This document shows, in pieces, positions 16,689 through 25,683 of a stretch of DNA of 64,000 nt; the first letter of the stretch is position 1; every line of letters starts with the position of its first letter. The DNA comes from Myxococcus landrumus. GTDB taxonomy: Bacteria > Myxococcota > Myxococcia > Myxococcales > Myxococcaceae. The notes under the pieces are model-generated. The model made no database searches, had not been told where the DNA came from, and was given only the letters and a program-made list of their open reading frames with translations. A program made the position numbers and the translations under genes. The stretch lies in the NCBI RefSeq assembly GCF_017301635.1, contig NZ_CP071091.1, positions 5,902,001-5,966,000 on the forward strand, given 5' to 3'.

Positions 16689-18932
16689 ATGCACAGTCCA
16701 ATCACGGATGCGTGTCGCTGTCATAGTGTCCTCGCCGTTTGCCTCACGCTGTTCGCACTGGGAGCGGACGCTCGCCCCGGTGGTCCCCCTCCCTCCGAGT
16801 CCGCACGACGCATCCACGGTGTCGAGAAGTCGCACACGCACGAGCGACTCCAGCCGGATGCACGCGAGCCCCACTTCTCCCCCGAGCAGCTCCGCGAAGC
16901 GCTGACCCCTCCAGCGCCTCGTCGCGCCGCGCTCGCGGCCGCCTGTGACACCGCCGCCTTCGGGTCCGCCAGCGGCAACGCGCTGGTCACCCTGGTGAAG
17001 GGCTCCACGAGCGACTGCGTCAATACGCTGTTCAGTGTCACGGGCACCCTCGCCCGCCAGGTGTTCATCGAAAGCAAGATGGTCACCATCGCCAATGCGC
17101 TCACCACGAGCGCTCAGGGCTATGTGGGGAACAACAGCGGCCAGACCCTACAACTCATCCTCTTCCTGCGCGCGGGTTACTACGTGCAGTACTACAACCC
17201 GGACGTGGTGGGCGCCTATGGCACCGCGCTGCGCAACGCCATCCGCCCGGCCCTCAACGCCTTCGTCGCCAACAGCCACTTCAGGGATGTCAATGATGAC
17301 CACGGCGCGGTGCTGAGCGAGTTCGTCATCCTCATCGACAGCTCCAGCGAGAACGCGCAGCACCTGGGCACCTTCAAGGGGCTCCTGGACCGATTCAACG
17401 CCACCTCCCTGGCCTCCTGGTACATGCGCAGCGCCACCAACAGCGTCTTCGTCGGCCTGTTCCGCGGCCACTACAACGACGACTTCGTGGCGGCCATCCA
17501 GGCGGACACGTCCATCATCGACTCGCTGGACTCCTTCGGCCTGCGCCACGAGAGCCTGCTCGGGACGGACAACCAGTACCTCGTCGTCAACGCGGCGCGG
17601 GAGATGGCGCGCTTCCTCCAGTACCCCGGCGCGGTGCAGACCAAGGCGCGCCCCAAGGTGAAGGCGCTCATCACCAACCACTCCATGACGGGCCCCACGG
17701 CGGGTGTCTGGGTGGGCGCGGCGGAGATGGCCGACTACTACGACAACGCCAACTGCTCGTACTACGGCATCTGTGACTTCCGCCGCACTCTGGAGCAGGC
17801 GGTGCTGCGCGTGACGCACAACTGCGGCGCCACGCTGCGCATGCGGGCGCAGGACATGACGGCCGCGCAGCTCACGCAGAGCTGCGGCGCGCTCGCCACG
17901 CAGGAGTCCTACTTCCACGACAAGCTCAAGACGAACCGCGTGCCCGTCGCCAGCGACAACAACACGTCCCTGGAGATGGTCATCTTCGACAGCAGCACGG
18001 ACTACCAGACGTACGCCGGCGCGCTGTTCGGCATCGACACCAACAACGGCGGCATGTACCTGGAGGGTGACCCGGCCGCCTCCGGCAACCAGGCGCGCTT
18101 CATCGCGTACGAGGCCGAGTGGGTGCGCCCCACGTTCAAAATCTGGAACCTGGAGCACGAGTACGTCCACTACCTGGACGGCCGCTTCGACATGAAGGGC
18201 GGCTTCGGCGACAGCGTCAGCCAGCCCACCATCTGGTGGATTGAGGGCCTGGGCGAGTACATCTCCAAGAAGAACGACAACGCGGACGCGGTGGAGCTGG
18301 GCACGAGCAAGGCCTTCCAGCTCAGCCAGATTCTGCGCAACGACTACAACAGCGGCACGGAGCGCGTGTACTACTGGGGCTACCTGGCGGTGCGCTTCAT
18401 GTTCGAGCGACAGGCCAGCACGGTGAACACCTTCCTGGGCCAGTTCCGCGCGGGCAACTACACCGGGTACCGCCAGTCGCTGGACGCGTTCGGCACGTCG
18501 CGGGACGCGGAGTTCCACACGTGGATTGACTGTGTCGCCACCGCGACGGACCCGAGCACGTGCGGCAGCACCGACCCGGGCCCTGGCACGGGCACGCCCT
18601 GCACGGACCCCAACCCGCAGGTGCTGGGCAACGGCTGCTACCGCGGCCCGTTCGCCTCCGGAGACGCGCAGTACTTCTACCTCTGGGTGCCCCAGGGCGC
18701 GCGCAACCTGAGCTTCAAGCTGAGCGGCGGCACGGGCAACGCGGACATGTACATCCGCGCCGTGTCCTGGCCCACGACGACGGCGTACGACTACCGGCCG
18801 TACCTGGCGGGCAATGACGAGACGGTGGACATCCCGTCGCCCCGCGCCGGCAACTACTTCCACGTCATGGTCAAGGCGCGCACGCCGTACACGGGCGTGA
18901 AGCTGGAGGCCCGCTTCGACGCCGCGCCGTAA
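16689..18932 (+). CDS. Secreted microbial collagenase, peptidase family M9
   Basis: 747 residues. N-terminal signal peptide (hydrophobic core about 12-25, cleavage near A-D-A), a propeptide-like segment, then the collagenase activator and peptidase domains. Zinc motif H490-E-Y-V-H494 with the third ligand E519 in W-W-I-E-G-L-G-E-Y, as in clostridial and Vibrio M9 enzymes; all catalytic residues are present. After a Cys/Pro/Gly linker (about 620-645) a bacterial pre-peptidase C-terminal (PPC) domain ends the protein (about 655-745), usually removed or used in collagen binding. It hydrolyses native collagen outside the cell. The facing operon degrades trans-4-hydroxyproline, which fits one nutritional unit. 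A shared terminator dyad separates them. Confidence 0.93.
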   Translation: MHSPITDACRCHSVLAVCLTLFALGADARPGGPPPSESARRIHGVEKSHTHERLQPDAREPHFSPEQLREALTPPAPRRAALAAACDTAAFGSASGNALVTLVKGSTSDCVNTLFSVTGTLARQVFIESKMVTIANALTTSAQGYVGNNSGQTLQLILFLRAGYYVQYYNPDVVGAYGTALRNAIRPALNAFVANSHFRDVNDDHGAVLSEFVILIDSSSENAQHLGTFKGLLDRFNATSLASWYMRSATNSVFVGLFRGHYNDDFVAAIQADTSIIDSLDSFGLRHESLLGTDNQYLVVNAAREMARFLQYPGAVQTKARPKVKALITNHSMTGPTAGVWVGAAEMADYYDNANCSYYGICDFRRTLEQAVLRVTHNCGATLRMRAQDMTAAQLTQSCGALATQESYFHDKLKTNRVPVASDNNTSLEMVIFDSSTDYQTYAGALFGIDTNNGGMYLEGDPAASGNQARFIAYEAEWVRPTFKIWNLEHEYVHYLDGRFDMKGGFGDSVSQPTIWWIEGLGEYISKKNDNADAVELGTSKAFQLSQILRNDYNSGTERVYYWGYLAVRFMFERQASTVNTFLGQFRAGNYTGYRQSLDAFGTSRDAEFHTWIDCVATATDPSTCGSTDPGPGTGTPCTDPNPQVLGNGCYRGPFASGDAQYFYLWVPQGARNLSFKLSGGTGNADMYIRAVSWPTTTAYDYRPYLAGNDETVDIPSPRAGNYFHVMVKARTPYTGVKLEARFDAAP

Positions 18933-18943
18933 CCGGTGACAGG

Positions 18944-18980
18944 TGACTCCCGGGTGGGCCCGAGCGCCCCCTGGGAGTCA
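18944..18980. terminator. Bidirectional terminator between collagenase and dehydrogenase
   Basis: Perfect 8-bp arms TGACTCCC (18944-18951) and GGGAGTCA (18973-18980) between two convergent genes. The right arm includes the stop codon of the semialdehyde dehydrogenase. The intervening 21 bases are GC-rich. There is no long T-run on either strand, common in very GC-rich genomes. Confidence 0.6.
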
Positions 18981-20552
18981 TTCCCGCTTCAGCACCCCAT
19001 CCACGGTGCGCCACAGGTTCAGCGGATTCCCGGCGCGCAGCTCGGGTGGGAGCAGGGAGTCCGGCACGTCCTGGAAGCACACGGGCCGGACGAAGCGCCG
19101 GATGGCGCCCGTGCCCACGGCGGTGAAGCGACCATCGGAGCTCGCGGGGAAGGGACCTCCATGCACCATCGCCGGACAGACCTCCACCCCCGTCGGGACG
19201 CCGTTCATCAGCACGCGCCCCGCCCGGTCCGTCAGCGTGGGCAGCAGGTCGGCCGCGAGCGACTCATCCGCCGCGTCCATCATCACCGTCGCGGTGAGCT
19301 GCCCTTCCAGCTTCGAGGCCACACGCACCAGCTCCGCGACATCTCGAGCCCGCGTCAGCACCGCGCAGCTTCCAAACACCTCCTCGGAGAGCGCGTGCTC
19401 GGCGAGGACATGGGTGGCCTCCGCCTCGAACAACGCGGCGGCGCCACGCGCCGCTTGCGACTCACCCTTCACACACGTCCGGGTGTCCGAGCGCGCGGCG
19501 AGCCGACCCACGCCCTCGCGGAAGCGCTCCGCGATGGCCCGCGTCAACATGGGCGCGGCGGGCGCGGCGCCGAGCTTCTCCATCAGGCGCTCGCGAAACG
19601 CCTCGTACCCCGGGCCTTCCACGGCCACGAGCAGCCCGGGCGAGGTGCAGAATTGTCCAGCCCCCTGGAGGATGGACGCCGCGAGGGCATCCGCCATGGC
19701 TTGCGGACGCGAGGCCAGCGCGGAGGGCAGGATGAAGATGGGGTTGATGGAGCCCATCTCCGCGAAGACCGGGATGGGGACGGGACGGGCGGCGGCCAGC
19801 GCCATCAACGCCTGACCTCCCCCGCGCGAGCCCGTGAAGCCCACCGAGCGGATGGCGGGGTGACGCACGAGCGCGGCGCCCACCTCGGTGCCCGCGTCGA
19901 ACAGGAGGGAGAACACGCCCTCGTGCAGGCCACAGGCGACGACAGCGGCGCGGATGGCGAGCGCCGCGCGCTCCGACGTCGCCGGGTGCGCGGGATGGGC
20001 CTTGGCGACGACGGGACAACCGGCGGCCAGCGCGGACGCGGTGTCACCTCCCGCCACGGAGAACGCGAGCGGGAAGTTGCTCGCGCCGAACACGGCCACC
20101 GGGCCCACGGCGCGCAGCATGGAGCGCAGGTCCGCGCGAGGCAGGGGCTTGCGGTCGGGCATCGCGCGGTCGATGCGCGCGTCCACCCAGCTCCCCTCCT
20201 CGAGCAGCTTCGCGAACTGACGGAACTGTCCCGCCGCGCGGCCCAGCTCGCCCTGGATGCGGGCGACGGGGAGGCCCGTCTCCTTCGGCGTCACCGCGAG
20301 GAAGTCCGCCTCGGCGGCGAGGAGGGCCTCCGCGATGTGCTCCAGGAACACGGCGCGCTGACGCGAGGACAGCGCCGCGAACGACGGCGCGGCGGCCTCC
20401 GCGAGAGCGCAGGCCCGCTCCACTTCCTCGGGCCGGGCCGCGTGATAGCGCGGCTCCAACGCGACGCCTTCGGCCGGATTCCAGCCGGTGAAGGTCGGCC
20501 CACCGGGCTCGCCACGTCCGGCGCCAATCAAGGACAGTCCCAACCCACTCAT
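18978..20552 (-). CDS. 2-oxoglutarate semialdehyde dehydrogenase (ALDH family)
   Basis: 524-residue aldehyde dehydrogenase, NAD(P)+-dependent, cytosolic. Catalytic residues are all visible: N159 (G-A-S-N-F-P), K184 (V-A-K-A-H-P), E265 (F-A-E-M-G-S-I-N-P) and nucleophile C302 (G-Q-F-C-T-S-P-G). The E-M-G-S-I-N-P and Q-F-C-T-x-P-G signatures are those of the alpha-ketoglutaric semialdehyde dehydrogenase (2,5-dioxopentanoate dehydrogenase) group. It would oxidise the product of the deaminase to 2-oxoglutarate, the last step of hydroxyproline breakdown. Last gene of the operon, 57 bp after the deaminase gene. Related enzymes serve sugar-acid pathways, but the neighbours point to hydroxyproline. 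Confidence 0.92.
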   Translation of the reverse strand: MSGLGLSLIGAGRGEPGGPTFTGWNPAEGVALEPRYHAARPEEVERACALAEAAAPSFAALSSRQRAVFLEHIAEALLAAEADFLAVTPKETGLPVARIQGELGRAAGQFRQFAKLLEEGSWVDARIDRAMPDRKPLPRADLRSMLRAVGPVAVFGASNFPLAFSVAGGDTASALAAGCPVVAKAHPAHPATSERAALAIRAAVVACGLHEGVFSLLFDAGTEVGAALVRHPAIRSVGFTGSRGGGQALMALAAARPVPIPVFAEMGSINPIFILPSALASRPQAMADALAASILQGAGQFCTSPGLLVAVEGPGYEAFRERLMEKLGAAPAAPMLTRAIAERFREGVGRLAARSDTRTCVKGESQAARGAAALFEAEATHVLAEHALSEEVFGSCAVLTRARDVAELVRVASKLEGQLTATVMMDAADESLAADLLPTLTDRAGRVLMNGVPTGVEVCPAMVHGGPFPASSDGRFTAVGTGAIRRFVRPVCFQDVPDSLLPPELRAGNPLNLWRTVDGVLKRE

Positions 20553-20609
20553 GCCGACTCCTCGCTCCTCACTTCGATGCGTGACGTGCTTCGTACGACG
20601 TTACCGGGG

Positions 20610-21500
20610 CTACAGCGAGGGCCGGTTCGCCAGGGCCTCGCGCAGCACGCGCAGGCACTCCTCGCGCTCGGCGCCCACCAGCTCCATGCGCGGGCCGCGC
20701 ACGCGCTCGTGCCCCCAGCCGACCTCCTGCTGCACCAGCTTGATGAGCTGGACGAACTTGGGGACGGTGTCCAGCCGCAGCAGCGGGAGGAACCAGCGGT
20801 ACAACTCGAAGGCCTCCTTCTTCTTCCCGGCGAGGGACAGCTCGAGCAGGCGGACCGACTCGGCGGGGAAGGCATTCACGAGGCCCGCGACCCAGAAGCG
20901 AGCGCCCGCCTCGACGCCTTCGACGAGACAGTCGTCCACGCCCACGCCCAGGGTCAGACGGTCTCCCAGCAGCGCGCGGATGCCGGTGACGCGGCGGGCG
21001 TCGGTGGAGGACTCCTTCACGGCGACGGCGTTGTCATGCTCCGTGGCCAGCTCCGCGAGCTGCGCGGGGGTGAAGTCCGTCTTGTACGCGACGGGGTTGT
21101 TGTAGAGCAGGCACGGCAGCTTGGTGGCGCGGAGCACCGCGGACACGTGCGCCTTCATCTCGCGCCAGTCGCTGGAATAGACATACGGGGGCAGGACCAT
21201 CAGTCCGGCGCAGCCCGCGTCCTCGGCGGCGCGGGCCAGGCGGACGGCCTCGTCCGTGGAGAGCGCGGCGATGCCCGGGACGACGGGCGCCTTCACCGCC
21301 TCGACACAGGTGCGCATCAGGTCGGCCTTCTCGGCCGAGGTCAGCGTGGCGCCCTCACCCAGCGAACCGCAGGGGATGATGCCGGTACAGCCCTGGGACA
21401 CCAGCCAGCGCACGTGCGAGCGCACCGCGCCGTGGTCGATGGACAGGTCCGCGTTGAAGGGAGTGGTGATGGCGGGAAGGACACCGGTCCAGATGCTCAT
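20610..21500 (-). CDS. 1-Pyrroline-4-hydroxy-2-carboxylate deaminase (DapA family)
   Basis: 296-residue class I aldolase-fold enzyme of the dihydrodipicolinate synthase/N-acetylneuraminate lyase family. Schiff-base K162 (V-A-V-K-E-S-S) and Y133 (L-L-Y-N-N-P) are present, as is the G-S-L-G-E substrate loop (45-49). In this operon the expected reaction is deamination and dehydration of 1-pyrroline-4-hydroxy-2-carboxylate to 2-oxoglutarate semialdehyde. A role in lysine synthesis is unlikely given the context. Its ATG overlaps the stop of the upstream flavoprotein by 4 bp (21497-21500), so translation is coupled. Confidence 0.9.
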   Translation of the reverse strand: MSIWTGVLPAITTPFNADLSIDHGAVRSHVRWLVSQGCTGIIPCGSLGEGATLTSAEKADLMRTCVEAVKAPVVPGIAALSTDEAVRLARAAEDAGCAGLMVLPPYVYSSDWREMKAHVSAVLRATKLPCLLYNNPVAYKTDFTPAQLAELATEHDNAVAVKESSTDARRVTGIRALLGDRLTLGVGVDDCLVEGVEAGARFWVAGLVNAFPAESVRLLELSLAGKKKEAFELYRWFLPLLRLDTVPKFVQLIKLVQQEVGWGHERVRGPRMELVGAEREECLRVLREALANRPSL

Positions 21501-22777
21501 GATTCTCTCGTGGGGGTAGAGGAGGAAACGTCCGGGGGAAGTCGAAGACTGCCAATGCGAGCGGGGAGGCAGGGCGGGCGCACGTCCTCACCCGACCAGC
21601 CGAAGAGGGTCTGCGCCGCCGCGCCACAGGTGCGGCCCTGGCATGCGCCCATGCCCAGGCGCGCGTAGAGCCGCGCCTCGCGAAGGTTGGTGCAGCCCTC
21701 CAGCGCGGACAGGGGCACGTCTTCACAGCGGCACAGCAGCGTGTCGGGAGTGGCCAGCCGTCGCAGCTCCTCGCGAGGCGTGTCATGCCGGGCCAGGTGT
21801 GCGGCGAAGGTCCGGATGCCCTGGAGCGAGCGCTCCAATCCGGAGGGGATGGGCCGCTCCGCGGCGACGAGCCCGGCCAGCTCGCCCGTGACGAGCGCCT
21901 GGTCCACGCCGCCGATGCCGAGCAGCTCGCCCACGGCATGCACTCCGGGGACACGCGTCTCCAGTCGCTCGTTCACGACCACGGCGCCGTCGGACACCGC
22001 GCAGCCGAGGAGGCGCGGCAGTTCCAGGTTCGGCACGAGGCCATAGGCCGCGCCGAGGTAGTCGCAGCGCAGGTGTTCTTCACGGCCGCGCACGGACAAG
22101 CGAACGGACTCCACGCGGTCCGAGCCTTCGGCGGCGAGGACCCAGGCTTCGGTGGAGGTGGGGACGGTGACCAGCTTCGCGGTGAGCGCGGCGCCCTGGA
22201 GCAGCTTCGAGGGATGACGCCAGAGCTGGAGGGCGAAGGCCCAGTGGTTCGCGGCGGAGGCCTGCTCGGCGATGAAGAGGACATCGCCTCCGTGAGCGTG
22301 AATCGTGGCGGCGGCGGCGAGGAGCAAGGGCCCGGTGCCCGCGAGCACCACGCGCTTGCCCTCGATGGGGAAGCCATCCTTCACGAGGACCTGGAGCCCG
22401 CTGACGCCCATGACACCGGGCAGCGTCCAGCCCGGGAACGGGAGGAAGCGCTCTCGAGCACCCGTGGCGAGGACCGCGCGGCCGTAGCGCACGGCGAAGG
22501 AGGACGCCCCCTCTTCGACCAGGAGCACACCAGGCTCGGGGGCCGCGATGACACGGGCACCCGGACGGAAGCGGGCACCGGACGCGGAGAAGCGCTGGAG
22601 CCAGCGGCGTGCGAGGCGGTTGGAGCCCTTGCGAGCTTCACCGCGCCAGACCTGTCCACCCGGCTCGGGCTGAGCATCCAGCACGAGCACCTTGAGCCCC
22701 GCCTCGGCCGCGACGCTCGCGGCGGCCAGGCCACCGGGCCCCGCGCCGATGACCACCAGGTCGCAAGTCTCACGCAT
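21497..22777 (-). CDS. D-hydroxyproline dehydrogenase, NAD(P)/FAD-type subunit
   Basis: 426-residue flavoprotein of the HcnB/opine-oxidase subunit type. FAD-binding G-A-G-P-G-G-L-A-A-A (about 12-21), a second nucleotide site (L-A-G-T-G-P-L-L-L-A) near 145, and a late G-V-H-A-V-G-E. The C-terminal region carries the Bfd-like cluster C-R-C-E-D-V and, about 30 residues on, G-A-C-Q-G-R-T-C-G, four cysteines suited to a [2Fe-2S] centre. Known heteromeric D-hydroxyproline dehydrogenases combine such a subunit with a small ferredoxin-like protein and a DAO-type subunit, exactly the three genes found here. Located at the membrane or in the cytosol, passing electrons to the respiratory chain. Confidence 0.88.
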   Translation of the reverse strand: MRETCDLVVIGAGPGGLAAASVAAEAGLKVLVLDAQPEPGGQVWRGEARKGSNRLARRWLQRFSASGARFRPGARVIAAPEPGVLLVEEGASSFAVRYGRAVLATGARERFLPFPGWTLPGVMGVSGLQVLVKDGFPIEGKRVVLAGTGPLLLAAAATIHAHGGDVLFIAEQASAANHWAFALQLWRHPSKLLQGAALTAKLVTVPTSTEAWVLAAEGSDRVESVRLSVRGREEHLRCDYLGAAYGLVPNLELPRLLGCAVSDGAVVVNERLETRVPGVHAVGELLGIGGVDQALVTGELAGLVAAERPIPSGLERSLQGIRTFAAHLARHDTPREELRRLATPDTLLCRCEDVPLSALEGCTNLREARLYARLGMGACQGRTCGAAAQTLFGWSGEDVRPPCLPARIGSLRLPPDVSSSTPTRES

Positions 22778-22854
22778 GGGCCACCTTCTCTCCCTCGATG
22801 CTCACGCGCGGACGAGCCGCGTGCACCACGAGACCGGCGGCGAAGCCATGAAGC

Positions 22855-23121
22855 CTATCCATCGGTCACCACCTCGAGGTCATCTCGGCAGGGAACGAGG
22901 CACGTCAGCGTCTCGGCGACCCCGTCGATGGTGGCGCGGCACTCGAAACAGACACCCATGCCGCACATCGGGCCACGGGGCCGCCCGCTCAAGTCCGCGC
23001 GGCTGATGAACCGGCCCGTCATCGCGAGCGCCGCGGCGACCGACGTCCCCGAGGGAACCGTCACGGCATGTCCGTTGATGCGCAGCGTGACCGGGGCCTT
23101 CTTCGACGAAGCCTCACGCAT
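22855..23121 (-). CDS. D-hydroxyproline dehydrogenase, small (2Fe-2S) subunit
   Basis: 88 residues, a minimal plant-type ferredoxin-like domain: P-M-C-G-M-G-V-C-F-E-C followed about 15 residues later by T-C, giving the four cluster cysteines. Such (2Fe-2S)-binding proteins are the gamma-type subunit of heteromeric proline or hydroxyproline dehydrogenases. The ATG at 23121 lies inside the end of the upstream DAO-type gene (8-bp overlap). A 77-bp gap, without a recognisable gene, separates it from the larger flavoprotein gene downstream. A longer upstream frame exists but overlaps the DAO-type gene and is not used here. Confidence 0.88.
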   Translation of the reverse strand: MREASSKKAPVTLRINGHAVTVPSGTSVAAALAMTGRFISRADLSGRPRGPMCGMGVCFECRATIDGVAETLTCLVPCRDDLEVVTDG

Positions 23122-24250
23122 GAGCCACCTCACGGGAAGTCGCCGACAGGAAACGCGAGGGTGAATAGGGACGCGGGTCGATGGCGCTCGCACGCCCCAG
23201 CATCTGGTCCGCGACCAGTCGCGCGCTGCCCGTCGCGGTGGTGATGCCGAGCCCCTCATGGCCACACGCCAGCCAGAGCCAAGGCTTCTCCGGATGCGGC
23301 CCGAGCAATGGCAAACCATCCGGCGACGCGGGACGCAGGCCCGTCCACACACGCAAAGCCTGCAAGCCATTGAGCCCGGGGAGGAACACCGCCGCGCGCT
23401 TCAGCATGCGCTCGAGAATGGCGGCATCCACCTCGCGACTCCCCTCCCCTGGCTGCCGCGAAGACCCCAGCAGGAGCTGTCCGGTGACACGCGGCTGCGC
23501 GTTGAAGGCAACGGAAGCGCCCTCCGTTCCATGCGCGCTCTTGAGGTAGCCCAGCTCCACGAGCTGGTGATGCACCACGGGAGAGCCCCGGCCCGTGATG
23601 AGCAGGTGCCCCTTCCGAGGCGAAATCGGAAGCTCCGGGCAGAGCACAGGACTGGCCACGCCCGCCGCGAGCACCACATGGCGCGCCGCGAGGACATCTC
23701 CGTTCGCGAGCACCACGCCTCCCGGGCGCAGCTCGCGCACCGGACACCCGGTCATGAGCCGAGCCCCTCGCGCCTGGGCACGCTGCGCGAACGTCCGCGC
23801 GGCGACGGGCGGATACAGCACGGCGTCATCCGGAACGCGCAGCGCTCCAACGAGCCCCGGCGCCAGAGAAGGCTCCGCCTCGTACAGCGCAGCGCTGTCG
23901 AGCACCTCCGCGCGAATCCCGGCGGCGCGGTAGTTGGCCACCTTCGTATGGACGGCGGCCATCTCCTCATCATCCGCGGCGAGCCAGAGGGTGCCGCACG
24001 CGTCGTACTCCACCGTGCGAGGCAATCCATCCCGCAGCTCCCGCCACAGGGAGACGGACCACGACGTGAGCGCGAGCTCCGCCGCGTTGTCGTCCATCGC
24101 GACCAGATGCCCCATTCCGCACGCGGTGGTCCCCGTGCCGATGGAGCGGGCTTCGACCAGCGCCACGGACAGGCCGCCGGCGCTGAGCGCATCCGCCAGC
24201 GCCGCGCCCACGATTCCACCGCCCACGATGACGCAGTCGAACGCGCTCAT
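23114..24250 (-). CDS. D-hydroxyproline dehydrogenase, DAO-type FAD subunit
   Basis: 378 residues of the D-amino-acid oxidase/glycine oxidase superfamily. N-terminal Rossmann motif [13 protein letters not shown] (7-19), a covalently or non-covalently held FAD, and a C-terminal L-R-P-x-S-P-D-G-x-P-L-L-G with G-H-E-G-L-G-I-T motif shared by the family. It should oxidise cis-4-hydroxy-D-proline to 1-pyrroline-4-hydroxy-2-carboxylate together with the ferredoxin-like and second flavoprotein subunits encoded next. Its start overlaps the epimerase stop (ATGA, 24247-24250). Confidence 0.9.
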   Translation of the reverse strand: MSAFDCVIVGGGIVGAALADALSAGGLSVALVEARSIGTGTTACGMGHLVAMDDNAAELALTSWSVSLWRELRDGLPRTVEYDACGTLWLAADDEEMAAVHTKVANYRAAGIRAEVLDSAALYEAEPSLAPGLVGALRVPDDAVLYPPVAARTFAQRAQARGARLMTGCPVRELRPGGVVLANGDVLAARHVVLAAGVASPVLCPELPISPRKGHLLITGRGSPVVHHQLVELGYLKSAHGTEGASVAFNAQPRVTGQLLLGSSRQPGEGSREVDAAILERMLKRAAVFLPGLNGLQALRVWTGLRPASPDGLPLLGPHPEKPWLWLACGHEGLGITTATGSARLVADQMLGRASAIDPRPYSPSRFLSATSREVAHA

Positions 24251-25182
24251 CCGATTCCCCACGCGAACGGGTCCGTCGAGTCCACGAGCAGCGTGGCCTC
24301 CGCGTTCACGGAAGCCGTGCCCGTAATCGTCGGCCGGATGCGGTCGCCCTCGCGGACGTAGCGCGCCTCGAAGCGACTGCCGATGATGCTCTCCTGCACC
24401 CAGGTCTCGCCCTCCGCGAGCACCTTGTCGGCCGCGAGGCACGCCACCTTGGCGCTCGTCCCCGTGCCGCAGGGCGAGCGGTCATAGGCCAGCCCCGGGC
24501 AGAGGACGAAGTTGCGAGCATTCACGCCCGCGTTCGGCGACTTCGAGTACAGCTCCACATGGTCAATCTCGGCGCCGCCCTCGCCGGTGATGCCCTGGTC
24601 CACGAGCGCCTGCTTGATGGCGGACGTGTACGCGAGCAGCGCGGGGATGTGCTTCGACTCCAGGGGAATTTGGGTGGCGCGGGAGAGGAAGAACCAGTTG
24701 CCGCCCCAGGCGATATCACCGCGGACCTCGCCATGGCCGGGCACGTTGACGGCGACGTCATGGGCGTACCGGTAGCTGGGGACGTTGGCGATGCTGACAC
24801 GCCCGTCGGGGTGCAGGGTGGCCTTCACGGGGCCCACGGGGGTGTCGAGCGAGTGGACCCCCGGCCCGATGCGGCCCAGGTACTCCAGCGTCTTCACCAC
24901 GCCGATGGTGCCGTGGCCACACATGCCCAGGTAACCCACGTTGTTGAAGAAGATGATGCCCGCGACGCTCGCGGGGCTGGAGGGCGGACAGAGGAGCGCG
25001 CCCACCATGACGTCGGAGCCGCGAGGCTCACAGACGATGGCCTTGCGAAAGGCGTCGAACCGCTCTCGGAACCGTTCGCGAAGGCTCGCCAGGTCGCCCG
25101 CTCCCAGCTCCGGGCCTCCATCCGTCACCACGCGCGTGGGCTCTCCACCAGTATGACTGTCGATGACACGAATGCGCCGCAT
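24247..25182 (-). CDS. 4-Hydroxyproline 2-epimerase
   Basis: 311-residue member of the proline racemase family. The two catalytic cysteines are C88 in G-M-C-G-H-G-T-I-G and C238 in [10 protein letters not shown]. The serine-free C-G-H-G context and the [11 protein letters not shown]-terminus match hydroxyproline epimerases; one residue Cys instead of Thr at the second site separates epimerases and racemases from the dehydratases. It converts trans-4-hydroxy-L-proline to cis-4-hydroxy-D-proline. First gene of the operon, with GGAGG before its ATG. Confidence 0.93.
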   Translation of the reverse strand: MRRIRVIDSHTGGEPTRVVTDGGPELGAGDLASLRERFRERFDAFRKAIVCEPRGSDVMVGALLCPPSSPASVAGIIFFNNVGYLGMCGHGTIGVVKTLEYLGRIGPGVHSLDTPVGPVKATLHPDGRVSIANVPSYRYAHDVAVNVPGHGEVRGDIAWGGNWFFLSRATQIPLESKHIPALLAYTSAIKQALVDQGITGEGGAEIDHVELYSKSPNAGVNARNFVLCPGLAYDRSPCGTGTSAKVACLAADKVLAEGETWVQESIIGSRFEARYVREGDRIRPTITGTASVNAEATLLVDSTDPFAWGIG

Positions 25183-25683
25183 GCGGACCACTCCCTCCAA
25201 CCCGGGCCTCCCAGTTGCCACCCTAGGATTCTCGAGGCGCGGTTTCTTGAGCGATTCGACCACACTCGCGAGGCAATCGCGCAAATGCGGCCACGGAGTG
25301 ACAACGCCCCGAGAGAGAAGGAGGATGAGCCCCCGCACGGAACGACTCCACCCGGAGCCGCACGCGCTCGAGCCCCCAGCGCATCGCCAGCCTCGTGAGC
25401 GCAGTGGGCCGGAGAAATGGCTGAGCTGTATGCGGATCATGATGCGCATCGCGACCGCGGCCCCCAAACTCAATGCGGCGCATTGGGAGGACCCACTCCC
25501 TTCTGGGCGTCTGGCTCTCCAGGCGTCATGCCGGGCGACACCGCCCCCTCTCGCAATCCGCATGACCACTGAGAGCGAGGATGATGTCGTCGCTGACCTC
25601 GACGATGCATTCGCGACGCAAACCCTTGGCGCGACGCTCGGCGCGGCGGTGGATGTTCTTGAGCTACGATGAGAGGCACTCAC
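25183..25683. promoter_or_regulatory. Divergent promoter region of hydroxyproline operon and TonB receptor
   Basis: 501 bp between the epimerase start and the TonB receptor start. Several open frames cross it, but none has a convincing ribosome site or protein character. It must carry promoters in both directions. Codon-like periodicity around 25420-25620 hints at a gene remnant, not identified. GAGAGG lies seven bases before the ATG at 25684. Confidence 0.45.

Noticed and set aside
18936..21668. 910-codon plus-strand frame over the dehydrogenase and deaminase genes
   Set aside because: Shadow of two well-defined enzyme genes on the minus strand.
25163..25672. 169-codon frame between the hydroxyproline operon and the TonB receptor
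   Set aside because: Begins inside the epimerase start region and has no recognisable protein character.
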